Source of the DNA: JBOGCH01 sp051656645
GTDB taxonomy: Bacteria > Bacteroidota > Bacteroidia > Bacteroidales > Marinifilaceae
Assembly: GCA_051656645.1 (NCBI GenBank)
Contig: JBOGCH010000031.1
Location: 13,049-77,048, forward strand
Length of the DNA stretch: 64,000 bases
Direction: 5' to 3'
The translations under genes and the position numbers were made by a program. This document shows, piece after piece, positions 36,409-46,531 of this stretch. The stretch's first letter is position 1, and every line of letters begins with the position of its first letter. Below the pieces are notes generated by a model, which did no database searches, was not told the origin of the DNA, and was given only the letters and a program-made list of their open reading frames with translations.

Positions 36409-37935
36409 TTAATACACTCTTATATCTGCCAGTTTTACGGCAAAGTTAGATCCATAAAGAAGGTCACTAACACTCAATCGGATATATCTCACCGTTTGTG
36501 GCTGACTCATTGGGAGTAACGTTATTTCTCCATTGGTATTTCCAAGCGTATTATTCTCTACATAAGTTGCATTTTTCCACGTAACCTGATCTGTAGATAC
36601 TTGAATCTTAATATTCTTAGGTAAATATCTAGCGCTTGTCTTATCCGTTTTAGGATCAAATGTTTTTTGCGTAATCTGGAAACCGGAAATTGTTTGCTCT
36701 TTTTTCATGTCAATAACAAGTTGATGCATTCGTGTAGACGAAGATTGCGCCTCAACTTCCCATGTTGTCATTGGATCACCATCCAAAAGATTGTCTATTT
36801 CAGAATCATAATCAGGCCCATCCTCAACTGAGTTTTTAATAGTCCAATTTTCAGTATCTAGGTAATTTAACACAGGGATAGTTGGATTCCCCTTATAATC
36901 TGTCATTTCCCAGAATTCCGGAATATAGTGTCTATTATACTGCTCATAAACAACCGCATTCTCATCCTCCCTGTCCATAGCCATCCACATCTGGTACATT
37001 GATAATGCTCTGATGCTTAGGGACCTGTTATCCTCATCTATCTTACTAGCTTCCTCATTTGTTGCTAGAAAATCAGGATGTAAATAACGATTCTTTCCAA
37101 ACACAACTTTTTTTAAATTTGGGAAATACAATATATCCTCCAATGTTGATATTGAATAATCTAATTCTAAATCCTCTCGGCTATTTATCCAACTTTCAGT
37201 AATCTCATCAATACCATATCGTTCTTTGATTGCTTTCTTAAAATCGGAGGTAAAAGATGCTGTTTTTTCCAAGTAAATTGGTTCAAATTCAATAGGCTCT
37301 ACACAACCCTCCACTGTACCTTTTCTAACAATAGATACAGGTTTAGAAACATCAACATCTGAGATCATCGCAAAACCTGACTCAAAATAAAAGTCTTTCA
37401 AATTAAATACTTTCTCCGTTCCATTGATATGTGTATAGTGAATATGAATGTAACTAATACTTTTTTGCCAACGGTCTAGAGTAAAAAACATATTATTAGC
37501 AACAAAGAAATGCTTACTTACCCCACGCGTAAACGCTCTTACGTTTTCATGCTCTGGCGTAAATGCGCGAGCATATATTATATAAGGTGACGAACTGTTA
37601 TTATCTTTATCGAGTGTAGATATCTCTATTTCATAAATACCATCTAGTAAATTTGATAACTGCAAAGTATCTACAGTATGCTCTACAATAGTATCATTCG
37701 TTAAATTACCATTACGCCACGATATCTTCACAGACGATATCATCGGGTCCTTCTGTATTTGCCACACTAGATTTAGTTTTCGCCAACCTGGAATAGCTTC
37801 TACTTCCGAACAACCGCCTAGGTATCTTATCATTCCGTCACCCGAGAAATCCTTATAAGTATCCTCCAGACTTTCACAACCTACCATTGTAACAATGATA
37901 AGAAGTAATAAATTGAATATTTTTTGGCCTTTCAT
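36409..37935 (-). CDS. DUF4998-like surface lipoprotein with C-terminal discoidin-type domain
   Basis: A 508-residue lipoprotein: the signal ends in IIVTMVGC (Cys20). The N-terminal half has two fibronectin-like strand regions of the type named DUF4998 (GWRKLNLVWQIQKDPMISSV is characteristic). The C-terminal 150 residues (LLDGDPMTTWEVEA...GFQITQKTF...VRYIRLSVSDL) form an F5/8 type C (discoidin) carbohydrate- or ligand-binding domain. No catalytic motif. Such proteins accompany SusCD in this phylum and probably hold ligand at the cell surface. It lies 5 bp after the stop of the DUF4959-like gene, and 24 bp before the TldD gene, in one operon. Confidence 0.8.
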   Translation of the reverse strand: MKGQKIFNLLLLIIVTMVGCESLEDTYKDFSGDGMIRYLGGCSEVEAIPGWRKLNLVWQIQKDPMISSVKISWRNGNLTNDTIVEHTVDTLQLSNLLDGIYEIEISTLDKDNNSSSPYIIYARAFTPEHENVRAFTRGVSKHFFVANNMFFTLDRWQKSISYIHIHYTHINGTEKVFNLKDFYFESGFAMISDVDVSKPVSIVRKGTVEGCVEPIEFEPIYLEKTASFTSDFKKAIKERYGIDEITESWINSREDLELDYSISTLEDILYFPNLKKVVFGKNRYLHPDFLATNEEASKIDEDNRSLSIRALSMYQMWMAMDREDENAVVYEQYNRHYIPEFWEMTDYKGNPTIPVLNYLDTENWTIKNSVEDGPDYDSEIDNLLDGDPMTTWEVEAQSSSTRMHQLVIDMKKEQTISGFQITQKTFDPKTDKTSARYLPKNIKIQVSTDQVTWKNATYVENNTLGNTNGEITLLPMSQPQTVRYIRLSVSDLLYGSNFAVKLADIRVY

Positions 37936-37940
37936 AACTT

Positions 37941-39257
37941 TTACTTTTTATAATAAACCTCTAATTCATTAAATGACACATACTTACTGTAATTCCTGTC
38001 ACCTAAATCCAACCATCCCAAGAATGTATTATCAAATACATCATTGACAATAAACTTCATATAACGGTATGCATTACCATCCGGATTGAAAACCATCTCT
38101 ATGAAACAAGGTGGTTGAGCAGCAAAATCCTCGGCTGTATTTATTTTATAAAGACTGCTTGAAGCTCTCATACACCAACGTTCATCCTCTGGTAATAAAC
38201 GGTATTGTGAGAAAGAGCCTATTTCCTTCCATTCTGCATCCTCACTTAAGTCATTGCTAGCATATACTGTTACACTACAAGGCAGTTTTGTTACATACCA
38301 TGTTAACCAAATACGTTCAATTGGGCCACCCTCTCCCGGCCAGTTCATTATATTTAATATAGAATGAATTCGCAATTGCGCAGGTTCCTTCGGTGTTTTG
38401 AAATCAAATATAAAAGGTCTACCGGTAGCAAAAGGCCCAGCTAAGAAAGTATTATATTTATTACTTGTTCCCTCCAAGAAACACTTATCACCCTTATAAT
38501 CGCCATCAAACAGATATTTTTTTCCTAATTTTCTATCTTCAACCTCTAGCGATAAATTATAAGGATCTAAGAATTCAAAATCCTTTGTCTCAGCTTTTAC
38601 CATTTGTAATGCCTCAACATCTTTCCAAACTTGTTGTTTAGCTTTATATCCTTTTCTATCCTCTGTGCGAATAACAATGGTATTCTTAGGGTTACTCTGT
38701 TGCAGTGTAAACAATAACGTATCACGTCCCTCGGTCAATGGAAAGGTCTTAAGCAACAAGGTATCGGATTTTTTTGTGGTAGGATTAATTCCCACATAGA
38801 AAATATGAGCTAATCCAAACGAATTTGATGGACATTCATATTCTATTCTAAAGCCATTCCAATACGGACCAACATTTATACCATCAAAAAAAGCTACCGG
38901 ACCCGAATCCTCCGTATCAAAATACATGGTAATGGGTGTTGAAACAACATCTTGGTGGTTTATTAATGAAATCTCCACCTTCACTTGCTTACGCGCTTCG
39001 TTAAATCCTGTAATTTCGAGTGAGTTGGTTAAGTAACTTCCCGTTTTAAGCACCTCATCTCCCTGTGCATTTATATACTTAGCTTGTATAGAAGCAATCT
39101 CATCATTTTTTGGAAGATCATAGTACATTGTTGCGCCACCTGCAATAGGTTCAAAACGTATTGCTGATGATGAGATCGAGGCACCGAAAAATTCTTCATC
39201 TGTTTGGCATGCCACGGCCAGTAACATAATCCAAATAATATGTATATATTTTCTCAT
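37941..39257 (-). CDS. DUF4959/DUF5000/DUF5126-like surface lipoprotein
   Basis: A 438-residue lipoprotein with signal MRKYIHIIWIMLLAVAC (Cys17). The usual three-part layout of these SusCD-linked proteins can be seen: an N-terminal beta-sandwich (about 30-120; SAIRFEPIAGGATMYYDLP), a middle one (about 125-220, GPVAFFDGINVGPYW), and a C-terminal discoidin-like domain (about 245-438, ending NDVFDNTFLGWLDLGD). No catalytic residues are recognised. It follows the SusD gene by 18 bp and precedes the DUF4998-like lipoprotein, so it is likely a surface binding component of the TldDE SusCD locus. Confidence 0.8.
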   Translation of the reverse strand: MRKYIHIIWIMLLAVACQTDEEFFGASISSSAIRFEPIAGGATMYYDLPKNDEIASIQAKYINAQGDEVLKTGSYLTNSLEITGFNEARKQVKVEISLINHQDVVSTPITMYFDTEDSGPVAFFDGINVGPYWNGFRIEYECPSNSFGLAHIFYVGINPTTKKSDTLLLKTFPLTEGRDTLLFTLQQSNPKNTIVIRTEDRKGYKAKQQVWKDVEALQMVKAETKDFEFLDPYNLSLEVEDRKLGKKYLFDGDYKGDKCFLEGTSNKYNTFLAGPFATGRPFIFDFKTPKEPAQLRIHSILNIMNWPGEGGPIERIWLTWYVTKLPCSVTVYASNDLSEDAEWKEIGSFSQYRLLPEDERWCMRASSSLYKINTAEDFAAQPPCFIEMVFNPDGNAYRYMKFIVNDVFDNTFLGWLDLGDRNYSKYVSFNELEVYYKK

Positions 39258-39275
39258 ATCTTTAACCTGTTAGTG

Positions 39276-41213
39276 TTACCAATTTACATTCTGTACACAT
39301 CCTGTCAGTAAAATCTCTTCACTTCGAATAGGGAAGAAATAATCTCTAGGAGCCATAAATTTAGGCTTATCATTCAACATTATCGGACCTTCAAAGTTAT
39401 TATAGAACGTGCGGGCATTCTCTCCCAATATGTTCCAACCATATTGTTTTTGATTCAACTCTAAATGTGCAGTATTCCATCTGCGAAGATTCCAAAATCT
39501 ATGTCCTTCAAAGGCTAATTCAATATTTGTTTCTTGTCGAATAATACTACGCATTCCCTCTTTTGAATCAACTCGCGACGGATCCTTTGAATAGTTTCTC
39601 CAAGAGGAAACGACGTCTGGGATACCCGCTCTTTCACGCACAACATTCAATGCATCATATACCTTCTGACTTGGTCCCTCATATTCATTCCACGCTTCAG
39701 CCAGCATTAAGTAAAGCTCGGACATACGCATTGCAACAAATGGAAATGCCTTATTAGACATAATCTCTAAATGATAACTACGAGTTTCTATTCTTGATAT
39801 TGTCATTTTTTTCAACCAATATCCTGTTGGATTTTGCGGAGACGAAGGCGTTATAATACTCTGTTTAACCCCAAAACGTTCGCCCTTATAAGGTTGCACT
39901 AATAAATTATCTCCCGCAACAGGACCCCTTTGCCAGTAACATCTATCGGCAGCAATATTTGCATAAAAGCGTGGTTCACGTTTTAGATGTAAATTCAATG
40001 TTGACTGGTTTAGTGCAACTACATGATTATACTGAACGCTAGTTTCTTTACCAATCTGATATCTATCCATATAATCCCAGTTCTTATCCATATCGATAGG
40101 TACTCCATTTTCAGTATAAAACATCTCTACCATCTTTAAGCTAGGACTAATACAACCAGTCATTTTATAATTGTAATGAGGGTCGGTACTCAAAAACATT
40201 GGTAATGTAAAATAATAATGGGCATCCATGGTTATGTCACCACCATCTTTAATTAACATAAGGGCCTCCTCGTTGTAGAAGTTCTCCGCAACAACCGAGT
40301 TTTCCAGGTCCATCATCGTATTAAGGAGCGCTGTACTATAACTTCCCGTTTTTTTATACAATCTACGACCCAATTTTTCACATTCGCGAACAGCCTCCTC
40401 AGCTGCTAGCGCTGCTCTTTTCCAACGTTCATGGTCATACTCTGCATTAAACAACGGTTCTCCAAGTTTATTTCTAAAATTGGTGTAGTACTCATTACCA
40501 TTAAATAGTGGCGATGCTGCATATACCAATATCTTAGCTTTAAGTGCATGAGCTGTTTCAAGACTAAAAAATCCGCGATGAATTGGATCTTTCTGATCAT
40601 GAGGTAAGATGTGAGGTATTGACTCGTCAATGAGCTGAACCATTGCATTAAAACAACTATCTATGTGCGAGCGAGGTTGTTGCATGTCCACAATAGGATC
40701 TTTTACATCAAAGTTTTTGTGAACCAAAATAATTGGACCATAGCGTCGCACCAATTCAAAATAAAAGAATGCTTTTAATACCTTTATCTCTCCGGTCCAT
40801 TGATTTCTTTTCACTTCTGTCATATTATTAATATTCCCCACTTTCTCAAGGAATATATTACAATATCTTATAGCAGCATAGAATTTGTCTTTTCTCCAAA
40901 CATTACCGTATGGATCCTGTGACATTTGTAAACCGTCAGCAATCTTAAAACCAGGAAACTGTACTCCCGTGCTTTTCTTTATAAATTGAGAACCTAAAAA
41001 TTCATCTGCTCCTGTTACCGCCGGATTCGTATGCACAGAAGCTATATTACCTCCAAGAAATGCATAGCATGTTTTCATCCATACTTCAGCATCTTCCTTT
41101 TTCTCAAATATCGTCTCTATTGTTTCAATATCATTTTCAGGAACCATATCTAAATAGTTACAACCTCCTGCCAATACTAAAACCAATATTACATTATATA
41201 AAACATTTCTCAT
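39276..41213 (-). CDS. SusD/RagB-family surface lipoprotein (TldDE locus)
   Basis: The 645-residue SusD-like lid of the second uptake pair. The lipoprotein signal is MRNVLYNVILVLVLAGGC (Cys18), followed by NYLDMVPENDIETIETIF, the typical start of mature SusD proteins. TPR helices run from about 90 to 330, and the C-terminal motifs MRMSELYLMLAEAWNE and FEGHRFWNLRRW are those of RagB/SusD. It is longer than the starch SusD (about 550). The start is 15 bp after the SusC stop. The substrate is not revealed by the protein; the downstream TldD/TldE pair suggests a peptide-containing ligand. Confidence 0.94.
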   Translation of the reverse strand: MRNVLYNVILVLVLAGGCNYLDMVPENDIETIETIFEKKEDAEVWMKTCYAFLGGNIASVHTNPAVTGADEFLGSQFIKKSTGVQFPGFKIADGLQMSQDPYGNVWRKDKFYAAIRYCNIFLEKVGNINNMTEVKRNQWTGEIKVLKAFFYFELVRRYGPIILVHKNFDVKDPIVDMQQPRSHIDSCFNAMVQLIDESIPHILPHDQKDPIHRGFFSLETAHALKAKILVYAASPLFNGNEYYTNFRNKLGEPLFNAEYDHERWKRAALAAEEAVRECEKLGRRLYKKTGSYSTALLNTMMDLENSVVAENFYNEEALMLIKDGGDITMDAHYYFTLPMFLSTDPHYNYKMTGCISPSLKMVEMFYTENGVPIDMDKNWDYMDRYQIGKETSVQYNHVVALNQSTLNLHLKREPRFYANIAADRCYWQRGPVAGDNLLVQPYKGERFGVKQSIITPSSPQNPTGYWLKKMTISRIETRSYHLEIMSNKAFPFVAMRMSELYLMLAEAWNEYEGPSQKVYDALNVVRERAGIPDVVSSWRNYSKDPSRVDSKEGMRSIIRQETNIELAFEGHRFWNLRRWNTAHLELNQKQYGWNILGENARTFYNNFEGPIMLNDKPKFMAPRDYFFPIRSEEILLTGCVQNVNW

Positions 41214-41228
41214 AACAATAACTTTTTA

Positions 41229-44200
41229 TTAGAAACTTATATTTACTCCTAAAGCGTAAGTTTTTTGTATCGGATAATTAAAACCGCTTGATCCTAATTC
41301 CACGTCCCATACTTTGAAGTTAGTTAGAATAAAAGGATTGTTGGCGCGTACAAAAAACTTAGTATTTTGTAGTTTCATCTTTTGTGCAACTCTATTAGGT
41401 AAAGTATAGCCTAACTCTAAGCCGGTACAACGTAGAAAACGACATTCTCTCATAAAATAGGTACTCTTGTATATCTCGCTATCGCCATTAGCCCAGTTCT
41501 CCTGCGGAATATAATCCTTGATATTCTCTGTGGATAAACGTGGCCAGAATGGACGTTTTGCCATATTCTCCTCTGTCCAATGGTCATCATGGATGGCTTT
41601 AAGTAGCGCGTTATCACCTGCAAATGGCGATATTGCTGCCGGATTCATGAAGAACGATCGTTTGCCCGAACCTTGGAAGGAGAAGCTTAATTCAAAGCTC
41701 TTATAAGTTATAAAACCACTAAACCCATAAGTAATTCTAGGTGTTTCTGGGAAACCAATATGCACCGCATCATTAATATCAATAATACCATCATTATTTA
41801 TATCACGATATCTAATATCTCCAGGCATTAAATCTCCACCTTGTCGTGGCGCTGTAGCTATCTCTGCCTTATCTCTAAACAATCCTTCAGCAATATATCC
41901 CACTCCTTGTGACAGTTCATGACCTGTCTTTTTCTGCCACTCAGGACGTGCCATAGGCTCCTCTATTTCAAGATAGGTTGTTTTATTATAGGTTAAGGTA
42001 CCATTCAAAATCACCCAAAAATCTTTTGAGAACGAATGTTGTAATTTACCTGAGAAATCAAATCCGCGAGATCTTGCTTTTCCAATATTATCTAGCGGTG
42101 GCTTCTCAATACCAACAGATCCTGGAATGGTTGTTCTGTATGCAATAATATTATGTCGAATCTCTTGGTATACATCCAAGTTAAACTCCATTAATCCCTT
42201 AAATAATTTAGTCTCTAAACCTAAATTTATTTGTTCTGCTATTTCCCATTTTATATCCTCATTTCCATAAGAGGATACTACATATCTATTAAATATTTGC
42301 GACATTGGTGTCGGGTCCATTGCATCGCCCTTATCAATTAATGGAAGATACACAAAACGAGGCTCTTTAATAATACCGTCATTACCTACCCTACCATAGG
42401 ATGCTCTAGCTTTCAAAAATGAGACAATGTGATTAATTGATTCCATTGAATTCATCTTTGTTATTACCCAAGCAGCACCTACAGCCGGGAAAAAGCCCAT
42501 TTTATTTTTTTGCGCAAAACGTTCTGAGCCATTATAACCAAAACTAGCTTCCAAAAAGTAACGATCTTTAAATCCATATGTACCACGCATTGATAACCCT
42601 AAGTTTCTATTGGGCATACCATTTAAAACCGAAGGAGCCGGCGAAGAGGTATACTCCATTGCATTAAACACAGCGGTCAAACTTGTTTGGTGATTTTTCC
42701 AGGCTGCTGTATGCAATAATTGAGCCTGATATGAAAATCGTGTTGAAGTATTACCACCCGAGCTGTTAGGATCAATAGCAAGTTTTGTTTGTGCTTCTTG
42801 CTCATTCAAAGCATTCAATGTATGCTTTCCGGTTTCAAAATCATAGTCCTGTAACACATAGGTATGTGGCTTTGTAAAATAACCTGTTTTAGCATAAGCC
42901 GTTTGTTGCATAGCAACACTTCCTCGCAACTCTAACCCTTTAATCAAACTTGATAAATTTTGAATATACTCCACCTTATTTTGAGAAGAGAAACGACGTC
43001 TGTCTGTATAACCTCTATGTATCTCCATATAAGGGTTTATTTGCTGATCGTTCGTTGTTCTACCAAACAATAAGTGAGGCCAATTATAATTCAAATCTGG
43101 CGGATACATTGGTGCAAAATCAACTGGCGATGCCTTAAATGCCATACCATACGCTTGTTGTACATCCTTAAATGGACCATTATATTTATCAAAATTAGCC
43201 GTTGAGTTTATAACAAGCTTAATCCCAGAGGTTAAATCTATATTTAAATTAGTTCTATAACTAAAACTGTTATTGATAATATTACAATTAAAATCATTTA
43301 ATCGGTCTGTTTTCAACATACCTTCGTCTCTATTGTAATTCACCGATGCATAGTACTGAACAATTTTCGATCCTCCACGAATATTTATACCCATTCTGTG
43401 ATTGATGGATCTGCTTTTAAACATCAGTTTATACCAATCGTTCATAGGATAAACAAATGATGGATAATCTGGCGATCCTGTACGATCAATTCGCTCAACA
43501 CTATATTGCGGAGTTGCATAAGGATCTCTTGTCGTTAACGCCTGATTATACATTTTCATGTAAGTTATTGGATCTACAACATCAATCTCTTGCGTTGGCA
43601 TTGAAGCAACCGCCTCATATCTTACAGATGTATATACACTACCCTCTTGTCCTTTTTTAGTTTCCACCAAGATAACTCCATTCGCACCACGCGCACCATA
43701 CATGGCCGTTGCCGAAGCATCCTTCATTACACTAAAACTCTCAATATCCTCCGGTGCAATGCGCGCTAACTCTAATTTAGACGACTCTACTCCATCAATT
43801 AAAATAAGCGGATCGATATTAGCACCTGTTTGGAAAGATGTAATACCACGAATATAAAACTTAGTATTCATCTCCTCCTCTGTCAATGCTCCAGGCAGAC
43901 CTCCTGTTTGCCATCCAACAATACCTGCAATTTTTCCGGCAAAACTTGTTGTTAAGTCACTACTTGAGCTCTTTAAATCCATAGGTCTCACCGTGGTAAT
44001 TGCCGACACGACACTCTCTTTTTTCTGCTCACCAAAAGCAACAACCGTCACCTCCTCCATTGACTCTACGGTAGGATTAAGGCGCACATTTAAACTAGTA
44101 TTCCCTTTTATAGGTACTACCTCATTTTTATATCCAACAAAGGATACTTTTAAAACATCGTCCGGTTTTGCATCAATGGAGTATCTACCATTCGCATCTG

Positions 44201-44693
44201 AAGCAACACCCTTAATTGTACCATAAATTATAATTGAAGCACCTGGTATAGGATTGCCTTTTTCATCAACAATCTTACCCTTAACATTTATCAGCTCAAC
44301 TTTCGATACATTCTCTTTCTTCTTTTCTGTAATCAGAATAAGCCCATCCACAATTTCGTAACTGTATGGAGAATCCTTTAACAACACGGTCAATGCCGAT
44401 TCAACATTTACATCGCTAACTACAATGGAATATAATTTCTTATCGCTTGCCGTTTGATTATTCTTAAAACCATAGGCTAATCCTGTCTGTTTCTTAATCT
44501 GCGATAACACATTAATAAGGGTTTTATCCTTCACATTCAGTGTTACTTTCGCATTACTTATTTGTTGTTGTGTATTTGATAATACATCCGTGGAAGCAAT
44601 CGCGGGTGTTATAAACATAACCCCAAATAATAAAAATAAATTAAATAATAATTTATTAACTCTTATTTCTACTGTTTGTCCTTCATTTTTCAT
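41229..44693 (-). CDS. SusC/RagA-family TonB-dependent transporter with STN domain
   Basis: A 1154-residue outer-membrane importer. After the signal (about 1-33) it has a secretin/TonB N-terminal (STN) domain (about 48-108; VTLNVKDKTLINVLSQI and ITEKKKEN). A carboxypeptidase-like domain (about 115-205), a plug (VVAFGEQKKESVVSAITTV; SATAMYGARGANGVILVET) and a barrel ending LGVNISF follow. STN domains contact FecR-type anti-sigma factors, which fits the ECF sigma/FecR pair just upstream: bound substrate should switch on this operon. There is a 117-bp gap to fecR with a small hairpin. Confidence 0.95.
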   Translation of the reverse strand: MKNEGQTVEIRVNKLLFNLFLLFGVMFITPAIASTDVLSNTQQQISNAKVTLNVKDKTLINVLSQIKKQTGLAYGFKNNQTASDKKLYSIVVSDVNVESALTVLLKDSPYSYEIVDGLILITEKKKENVSKVELINVKGKIVDEKGNPIPGASIIIYGTIKGVASDANGRYSIDAKPDDVLKVSFVGYKNEVVPIKGNTSLNVRLNPTVESMEEVTVVAFGEQKKESVVSAITTVRPMDLKSSSSDLTTSFAGKIAGIVGWQTGGLPGALTEEEMNTKFYIRGITSFQTGANIDPLILIDGVESSKLELARIAPEDIESFSVMKDASATAMYGARGANGVILVETKKGQEGSVYTSVRYEAVASMPTQEIDVVDPITYMKMYNQALTTRDPYATPQYSVERIDRTGSPDYPSFVYPMNDWYKLMFKSRSINHRMGINIRGGSKIVQYYASVNYNRDEGMLKTDRLNDFNCNIINNSFSYRTNLNIDLTSGIKLVINSTANFDKYNGPFKDVQQAYGMAFKASPVDFAPMYPPDLNYNWPHLLFGRTTNDQQINPYMEIHRGYTDRRRFSSQNKVEYIQNLSSLIKGLELRGSVAMQQTAYAKTGYFTKPHTYVLQDYDFETGKHTLNALNEQEAQTKLAIDPNSSGGNTSTRFSYQAQLLHTAAWKNHQTSLTAVFNAMEYTSSPAPSVLNGMPNRNLGLSMRGTYGFKDRYFLEASFGYNGSERFAQKNKMGFFPAVGAAWVITKMNSMESINHIVSFLKARASYGRVGNDGIIKEPRFVYLPLIDKGDAMDPTPMSQIFNRYVVSSYGNEDIKWEIAEQINLGLETKLFKGLMEFNLDVYQEIRHNIIAYRTTIPGSVGIEKPPLDNIGKARSRGFDFSGKLQHSFSKDFWVILNGTLTYNKTTYLEIEEPMARPEWQKKTGHELSQGVGYIAEGLFRDKAEIATAPRQGGDLMPGDIRYRDINNDGIIDINDAVHIGFPETPRITYGFSGFITYKSFELSFSFQGSGKRSFFMNPAAISPFAGDNALLKAIHDDHWTEENMAKRPFWPRLSTENIKDYIPQENWANGDSEIYKSTYFMRECRFLRCTGLELGYTLPNRVAQKMKLQNTKFFVRANNPFILTNFKVWDVELGSSGFNYPIQKTYALGVNISF

Positions 44694-44783
44694 AAACTTG
44701 TATAAATTAAGACGTAATTTTTTCGGTTACATGTCTTTATGTCATCATCTATTGATAGCTGCAACTATCCTTAGAGCGAACAA

Positions 44784-44810
44784 GGGAATCTTCTCTAAGA
44801 AGATTCTCTT
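44784..44810. other. Small hairpin between fecR and susC-like genes
   Basis: Inverted repeat GGAATCTTCT and AGAAGATTCT (within 44784-44808) with a 3-nt loop, immediately after the fecR stop on the minus strand. There is no strong T run on the minus strand, so it may be a leaky terminator that separates low regulator expression from strong transporter expression. Confidence 0.4.
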
Positions 44811-45842
44811 TTATTTATTACTAACTATTCTATAAATACCTCCTTCCTCGATAATGCGTGTCTCTGTTAACTTTGACAATGCCTTAAATACCCAGTCAAC
44901 CCGTGTATCTCGAGCAAACTCCATACTATAACGCTGTCCATTTAGCTCTGATGCACACTCAATTTCTACCCCATACCAATTAGTAATATCAGCAACGATG
45001 CGACCTAAAGTCTCATTATTATATTTAAAATTATTCTCTAACCATCCTAAACAATCCGTAGCATCAACATCCTGTATAAAGCTAAGACCTTCCGTAAAAT
45101 TGCATGTTACACGCTGATTGGGCTTTACCATCAACTCATTGCCATTCATTTGCACTCCAAGAGCACCCTCAACAAGAATTGTTTCCGACACTGCTAAATT
45201 ATCTGAATGGTATACATTAAACTTTGTACCGTACACCTGTATCTTTGATATTCCTGCCATTACAACAAAAGGATGCTCGGACTTCACCACATCAAAAAAA
45301 CCTTCGCCCTTAAAAGTCACCTCTCTATTGGCTGCATTATAATCCGACGCATACTCCAATACGCTACCCGCATTTAACTTGATTTTAGTACCATCGGGCA
45401 ACTCAACATCCTGTGTAAAACCCGTTGGTATAACCACTTTGTATCTAACAATCTCCTCCTTATTTATTGTTTGGGATTTTTTATTGCTTGTGCTAACGGC
45501 TAAACTTACGGGCGATATCAATGCCGAACTCACTGAATCAATTGCGATAACCGAATTATCTAAGCGAGATTGTATAATAACAGGATACTCTAAATTGGCA
45601 ATACTAAGTTCTGGCTGCACATCCGTCTTTGGAAAAAACAGATAAACACCCAAGCTCATTACCACCATTGCGGCAACAGCACTAACCCTAAACATGATTC
45701 GCTTATTTTTTTGGTATCTCACCTCCTTCATAATCCGACTCCAATATTTATCAGAATCATAATGCTCTATAAATTCAATAGAACGCTGAACCTTGTGAAG
45801 TTCAACTATATCATGAAGTTCGTTGTCTCTATTCTTATTCAT
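44811..45842 (-). CDS. FecR-family anti-sigma factor
   Basis: A 343-residue inner-membrane anti-sigma factor. The cytoplasmic N-terminal part (about 1-50) is followed by one membrane helix (about 54-72, VSAVAAMVVMSLGVYLFF), a periplasmic FecR domain (about 135-230; VELPDGTKIKLNAGSVLEY and VYGTKFNVYH) and a C-terminal DUF4974 domain (about 260-340). It should hold the ECF sigma factor encoded 125 bp upstream until the STN domain of the SusC-like receptor signals. The gene order sigma, fecR, susC(STN), susD is the classical cell-surface signalling arrangement in this phylum. Confidence 0.94.
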   Translation of the reverse strand: MNKNRDNELHDIVELHKVQRSIEFIEHYDSDKYWSRIMKEVRYQKNKRIMFRVSAVAAMVVMSLGVYLFFPKTDVQPELSIANLEYPVIIQSRLDNSVIAIDSVSSALISPVSLAVSTSNKKSQTINKEEIVRYKVVIPTGFTQDVELPDGTKIKLNAGSVLEYASDYNAANREVTFKGEGFFDVVKSEHPFVVMAGISKIQVYGTKFNVYHSDNLAVSETILVEGALGVQMNGNELMVKPNQRVTCNFTEGLSFIQDVDATDCLGWLENNFKYNNETLGRIVADITNWYGVEIECASELNGQRYSMEFARDTRVDWVFKALSKLTETRIIEEGGIYRIVSNK

Positions 45843-45967
45843 ATCCTATGCTTTTATACAGTAGAGTAAATAAAAGCAAAAATAGATGACAAGATTTATG
45901 TTAATTTTATGATTAAATTTGCATTTTCCTGTAAAAAACGACTTTTTCGTCTTTTCCGTACTCTAAA

Positions 45968-46531
45968 TTACAGGAAAGGAACAAACATATTTAAATTATA
46001 CTCCTCTCTGAGTTTCTTTAAACCGCGTGTTAAATGTGTTTTCAAAGTATTGACAGAAATATTCAGTTCACCGGCCACATCATTATACTTTCTGTTCTTA
46101 ACAATTAATTCCTGTATTGCATGTAACTGCTGTGGTGGTAGTAATTTTAATCTTTCATTCAGTTTTCGCTCGGCCTCGCGCAGTTCCTCCAACTCGTAAT
46201 TACAATTAATTGTAGCCTCTAAATTTAGCACAACGGCATCATCCATAGGCACTACCTTCTTTTGCTTCATATATGACAAACAAGCATTATGAACAGCCGT
46301 AAACATATAACTGCGTAAATTGTCTTTTACACTTAAAAAATAGCGTTTATCCCAAAAATGGACAAAAAAATCTTGAACTATATCCTCAGCAACAGAAAAA
46401 GAATCGGTTATCTGCACTGCATAAACACATAAACGCATATGGTAACTCTCAAACAAAAGCCTAAATCCCGCCTCGGGCGAAGACGTTAAAAGACTCAATA
46501 TTTCCTTATCCTTATCATTTACTTCTTTCAT
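45968..46531 (-). CDS. ECF-family RNA polymerase sigma factor
   Basis: A sigma-70 family factor of the extracytoplasmic-function group. From ATG at 46531 it is 187 residues; the frame is open up to 46567, but the longer N terminus is hydrophobic and unlike the family. Region 2 covers about 20-90 (SFSVAEDIVQDFFVHFWDKR is the -10 binding motif). Region 4 covers about 125-180, with LPPQQLHAIQ and the helix-turn-helix YNDVAGELNISVNTLKTHL. It should drive the adjacent SusCD-TldDE operon when released from FecR. The upstream region holds a weak member of the 11-bp-unit palindromes. Confidence 0.93.
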   Translation of the reverse strand: MKEVNDKDKEILSLLTSSPEAGFRLLFESYHMRLCVYAVQITDSFSVAEDIVQDFFVHFWDKRYFLSVKDNLRSYMFTAVHNACLSYMKQKKVVPMDDAVVLNLEATINCNYELEELREAERKLNERLKLLPPQQLHAIQELIVKNRKYNDVAGELNISVNTLKTHLTRGLKKLREEYNLNMFVPFL

